Shown in pieces: positions 5,785-8,062 of a stretch of DNA of 8,062 nucleotides. Location of the stretch: assembly GCA_009992615.1 (NCBI GenBank), contig JAACVA010000218.1:1-8062 (forward strand), in the 5' to 3' direction. The notes beneath the pieces are model-generated. The model was not told the origin of the DNA. It did no database searches and saw only the letters and a list, made by a program, of their open reading frames with translations. Numbering within the stretch: the first letter of the stretch is position 1; every line of letters begins with the position of its first letter. The translations under genes were made by a program, and so were the position numbers. This DNA comes from Rhodobacterales bacterium. Lineage in GTDB: Bacteria > Pseudomonadota > Alphaproteobacteria > Rhodobacterales > Rhodobacteraceae.

Positions 5785-6606
5785 ATGTTTACACGCAGAA
5801 CGATTGGCCTGGCCTTTGCCGCCCTGGCCGCCACAACCCTGGCCGCGCCGGCGCAGACCACACAGGCGCTGACCCAGGAATCGGTGATCGAGAAGATCAA
5901 GGAAGAGGGTGTGATCCGCATCGGCCTGTCGCTGTTCACCCCCTGGTCGATGCGCGACATCAACGGCGAACTGATCGGATTTGAACTGGACGTAGGCCGC
6001 GCCCTGGCCGAAGACATGGGCGTGGATGTCGAATTCGTGCCGACGGCATGGGATGGCATCATTCCGGCGCTGGTGTCGGGCAATTTCGACGTGATCATTT
6101 CCGGCATGTCGATCACCCCGGCGCGCAACCTGACCGTGAACTTTACCGAACCCTACGCCTTTTCGGGCGTCACGATCCTGGCCAACACAGCCATGACCGA
6201 AGGCTTCACGCTGGAGGATTACAACAGCCCCGACGTGACATTCGCCGCCCGCCGTGGCGCCACCCCGGCCAATGTGATCGCCACGCTGTTTCCCGAGGCG
6301 ACGCTGCTGTTGTTCGACGAAGACGGTGCCAGCACCCAAGAGGTGTTGAATGGCAACGCCCATGCCACCATGGCATCCGACCCCACCCCCAGCACCGAGG
6401 CGCGCCGCTATCCCGACACGTTGTCGGTGCCGTTCGACCAGACATTCCTGGCCACGGGCGAATCCTTTGCGCTGCGCAAGGGCGACCCGGATGCGTTGAA
6501 CTTCTTCAACAACTGGATCGGCATCAAGACGCGGTCCGGCTGGTTGCAGGCGCGCAACGATTACTGGTTCAAAGGTGACGCCTGGGCCGATCAGGTCAGC
6601 CAGTAA
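5785..6606 (+). CDS. Polar amino acid ABC importer, periplasmic binding protein
   Basis: A family-3 extracellular solute-binding protein (SBP_bac_3), 273 aa, that captures the ligand in the periplasm. Residues 1-23 are a Sec signal peptide: FTRR basic start, alanine/leucine-rich core, cleavage likely after APA (21-23). There is no lipobox cysteine, so it should be soluble. The mature part begins with VIEKIKEEGVIRIGL (34-48). Ligand-site features typical of the family are FTPW (51-54), GELIGFELDVGRALAE (61-76), and SGMSITPARNLTVNFTEPY in outline (106-124), where Arg114 is expected to hold the ligand carboxylate. Asp199 in ASDPTPS is a candidate for binding its amino group. The ATG at 5785 has AGGGAG 7 bases upstream; an upstream in-frame ATG at 5746 lies inside the permease gene and would spoil the signal peptide. 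The gene sits 22 bp after permease 1 and 11 bp before permease 2. Confidence 0.94.
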   Translation: MFTRRTIGLAFAALAATTLAAPAQTTQALTQESVIEKIKEEGVIRIGLSLFTPWSMRDINGELIGFELDVGRALAEDMGVDVEFVPTAWDGIIPALVSGNFDVIISGMSITPARNLTVNFTEPYAFSGVTILANTAMTEGFTLEDYNSPDVTFAARRGATPANVIATLFPEATLLLFDEDGASTQEVLNGNAHATMASDPTPSTEARRYPDTLSVPFDQTFLATGESFALRKGDPDALNFFNNWIGIKTRSGWLQARNDYWFKGDAWADQVSQ

Positions 6607-6610
6607 GGAA
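6605..6610 (+). promoter_or_regulatory. Ribosome binding site of the second permease, overlapping the upstream stop
   Basis: The sequence reads TAAGGAA, 7 bases, then TTG at 6618. The TAA is the stop of the binding-protein gene. It fixes the TTG start and implies coupling. The geometry is the same as at the NAD kinase/rhodanese junction. Confidence 0.75.
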
Positions 6611-6617
6611 CAACAGC

Positions 6618-7487
6618 TTGCCCTTTATCAAACGCCTGAGATGGCCGGATTATGTGATCGCGGCGGTGCTCGCCGCATTTTTCGGCACGATCATATTCAC
6701 GATCGAGGGCAAGCTGAACTATGACTGGCGATGGCATCTTGTTCCCGATTACATCCTGCGCTATCGTGAGGATCGTCAGGAATGGTTTGCCAACCTTCTT
6801 TTGCAGGGGCTGATCGCCACGGTGCGGATCAGCCTCTATGCTTCGGTGCTGGCGCTGATCCTGGGCACGATCCTGGGCATTGCGCGGACGGCCGAGAATC
6901 TGACGGTGCGGATGCTGGCGCGCACCTATCTGGAATTGCTGCGCAATATCCCGCCGGTTGTGATCGTGTTCATCTTCTTTTTCTTCCTGTCGCAACAGCT
7001 GATCGACGCGCTGAACCTGAACCGGTGGTCACGCGACATCGCGCGCAGCGAAAACGCCGCGGTCTGGGAATTCTTCTTTGGCGACATGCGGCGGTTTCCG
7101 TCTCTTGTCTCGGGGGTGATTGTTCTGGCGTTGTTCGAATCGGCCTTTGTGGGTGAAATCGTGCGCGCCGGAATCCAGAGCATCCCGAAGGGCCAGCGCG
7201 AGGCGGCGCGCAGTATCGGCATGGGCCGGTTTCAGGAAATGCGATACATCGTCCTGCCGCAAGCGATGAAAAAGGTGGTGCCACCGATGGCGAACCAGTT
7301 CATCACGCTGATCAAGGACAGTTCAATCATCTCGCTGATTTCAGTGCAGGAACTAACGTATAAAACGGTAGAACTGGTGGCATCGACCCGCCTGATTTTC
7401 GAGGCTTGGATCACCACGGCCGCGTTCTATTTCGTGATCTGTTTCAGTCTGTCGATGCTGTTCAGGCGGTTTGAAGCGCCCCGATAG
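6618..7487 (+). CDS. Polar amino acid ABC importer, permease subunit 2
   Basis: The second inner-membrane permease of the importer, 289 aa, same family as permease 1. Hydrophobic spans lie near 12-29, 59-89, 104-130, 162-184, 228-245 and 262-282. Motifs are ELLRNIPPVV (106-115) and the EAA loop (194-214, from REAARSIGMG to IVLP). It carries YDWRWHLVPDY (35-45) after span 1, matching the segment in permease 1, and a longer charged periplasmic stretch (about 133-160, with NRWSRD and FFFGDMRRF) absent from permease 1. The start is the TTG at 6618 with AAGGAA 7 bases upstream; no ATG lies nearby in frame. It is the last gene of the operon, and its final 26 bp overlap the end of the converging minus-strand gene. 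Confidence 0.94.
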   Translation: MPFIKRLRWPDYVIAAVLAAFFGTIIFTIEGKLNYDWRWHLVPDYILRYREDRQEWFANLLLQGLIATVRISLYASVLALILGTILGIARTAENLTVRMLARTYLELLRNIPPVVIVFIFFFFLSQQLIDALNLNRWSRDIARSENAAVWEFFFGDMRRFPSLVSGVIVLALFESAFVGEIVRAGIQSIPKGQREAARSIGMGRFQEMRYIVLPQAMKKVVPPMANQFITLIKDSSIISLISVQELTYKTVELVASTRLIFEAWITTAAFYFVICFSLSMLFRRFEAPR

Positions 7488-8062
7488 CGGGCAGGCCGAT
7501 CCGCCGGTCGGGGTTTTGGAACAGGCGCGCGACCTCGGGGTTGTCAGCCATCAATTCGGCGCCACCGGCAATGCGCGAAGGGTGGAACACCCCATCCTGC
7601 CAGAGCGCCACACCGTCGAGTGTGATCGTCGGGTCGATGACGTTCCAGCTGATTTCACCGGGGGCGTCGGCACCGCAGGTGTGCAGGTGCAACAGGCGCG
7701 GGTTGCCGAAGGCAACGCCGCTCCACCGTTCCATTTGGGTCAGGCCGTCCCAGCCGAAACCACAACCGGGGTGGATGCCCGCGTGCCACGAATGCACCAT
7801 GTTGCGGTCGATGCCATAGCGCGCTGCGATGGTGTCATAGTGCCGGCTCGCCCGCGCCACATCGCCCGATGAACCGTCGAACCCCACCAGCCGCCCGGCG
7901 CGGAACTGTGCAACGACCGGGCCGTCGAACCGTACCAGATAATCATCGTAATAGCGTGATCCGGTCCCTGCCAGAAATCCGGGCAGGGCCACCACGCCTG
8001 AAAACGCCGCCCCCGGCACCGGCGCGAACACCGAAACCGGAAACCGCAGCACGGCGGTATCG
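7462..8062 (-). CDS. Partial: M29-aminopeptidase/NicX-like metalloprotein, C-terminal part
   Basis: The 3' portion (about 199 residues) of a gene whose start lies beyond the window. The frame stays open to the edge, and the GTG at 8052 has no reason to be the start. The pattern resembles the C-terminal half of M29 aminopeptidase-like proteins, a group that includes 2,5-dihydroxypyridine dioxygenase (NicX): a G+LVGFDG turn, then the His-rich HAGIHPG, a long loop with ERW and FGNP, LHLHTCGADAPGE, and a closing DPTITLDGVALWQDGVF. Candidate metal ligands are the two histidines of HAGIHPG and those of LHLH. Where I remember M29 enzymes having H-x-D, this reads H-x-H, so catalysis of the classical type is doubtful. 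No signal or membrane segment is seen in this part. It converges on the ABC operon with a 26-bp tail overlap. The family call is by eye and tentative; that it is coding is more certain. Confidence 0.6.
   Translation of the reverse strand, partial: DTAVLRFPVSVFAPVPGAAFSGVVALPGFLAGTGSRYYDDYLVRFDGPVVAQFRAGRLVGFDGSSGDVARASRHYDTIAARYGIDRNMVHSWHAGIHPGCGFGWDGLTQMERWSGVAFGNPRLLHLHTCGADAPGEISWNVIDPTITLDGVALWQDGVFHPSRIAGGAELMADNPEVARLFQNPDRRIGLPAIGALQTA
7496..7517 (+). terminator. Possible weak terminator of the ABC operon inside the converging gene
   Basis: Nine bases after the permease 2 stop, CCGATC (7496-7501) pairs with GGTCGG (7506-7511) around a CGCC loop, with one T-G wobble, followed by GG and TTTT (7514-7517). 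It lies within the coding region of the opposite gene, so it may be chance. Confidence 0.3.

Noticed and set aside
5244..6128. A 294-codon minus-strand frame across permease 1 and the binding protein
   Set aside because: It is antisense to two well-supported genes and switches composition where those genes change; no recognisable domain.
7471..7872. A 133-codon plus-strand frame after permease 2
   Set aside because: It lies antisense to the partial M29-like gene, whose residues show motif structure, whereas this frame shows none.
1..8062. CRISPR array, insertion sequence, integrase, toxin-antitoxin or phage-defence genes
   Set aside because: I looked for repeated spacer units, terminal inverted repeats, transposase-like or nuclease-like proteins and small paired genes and found none.

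Overview
The window looks like chromosomal DNA of an alphaproteobacterium, most likely a Rhodobacteraceae/Roseobacter-type organism. This rests on high-GC codon use, frequent GTG/TTG starts, a short 253-residue NAD kinase of the type typical of that family, and a glyA product with the alphaproteobacterial variant of SHMT. No rRNA, tRNA, CRISPR array, insertion sequence or phage gene is visible. I see no convincing undescribed system; most of the window is ordinary metabolic and transport DNA.

Layout. Bases 1-108 are a non-coding, locally AT-rich stretch with two small dyads. Next come two minus-strand genes forming a short operon: NAD kinase (522-1283), then a single-domain rhodanese (109-510). 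Divergent from them is glyA (1455-2750), which ends in a clear intrinsic terminator (2774-2795). A small minus-strand gene for a one-pass membrane protein of unknown function (2826-3188) converges on glyA. Its start faces that of an alpha/beta-hydrolase of the YbfF/ABHD11 type (3280-4029), across a 91-bp gap with a 10-bp palindrome and a plausible promoter.

Bases 4212-7487 are a complete polar amino-acid ABC importer operon in the order ATPase, permease, periplasmic binding protein, permease. The first three junctions are tight (0, 22 and 11 bp). Both permeases start with non-ATG codons whose ribosome binding sites lie on or against the preceding stop codon. The window ends in the 3' part of a minus-strand gene (7462 to the edge) that resembles M29-aminopeptidase/NicX-like metalloenzymes. 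Its tail overlaps the tail of the last permease gene by 26 bp.

How the genes work together. GlyA makes 5,10-methylene-tetrahydrofolate and glycine from serine, and NAD kinase makes NADP+, so the two divergent genes both feed one-carbon and NADPH metabolism. The ABC operon encodes every part of an importer: capture in the periplasm, a heterodimeric membrane channel, and an ATPase. Its substrate cannot be fixed from sequence beyond the polar amino-acid class. The hydrolase and the small membrane protein have no evident link to it.
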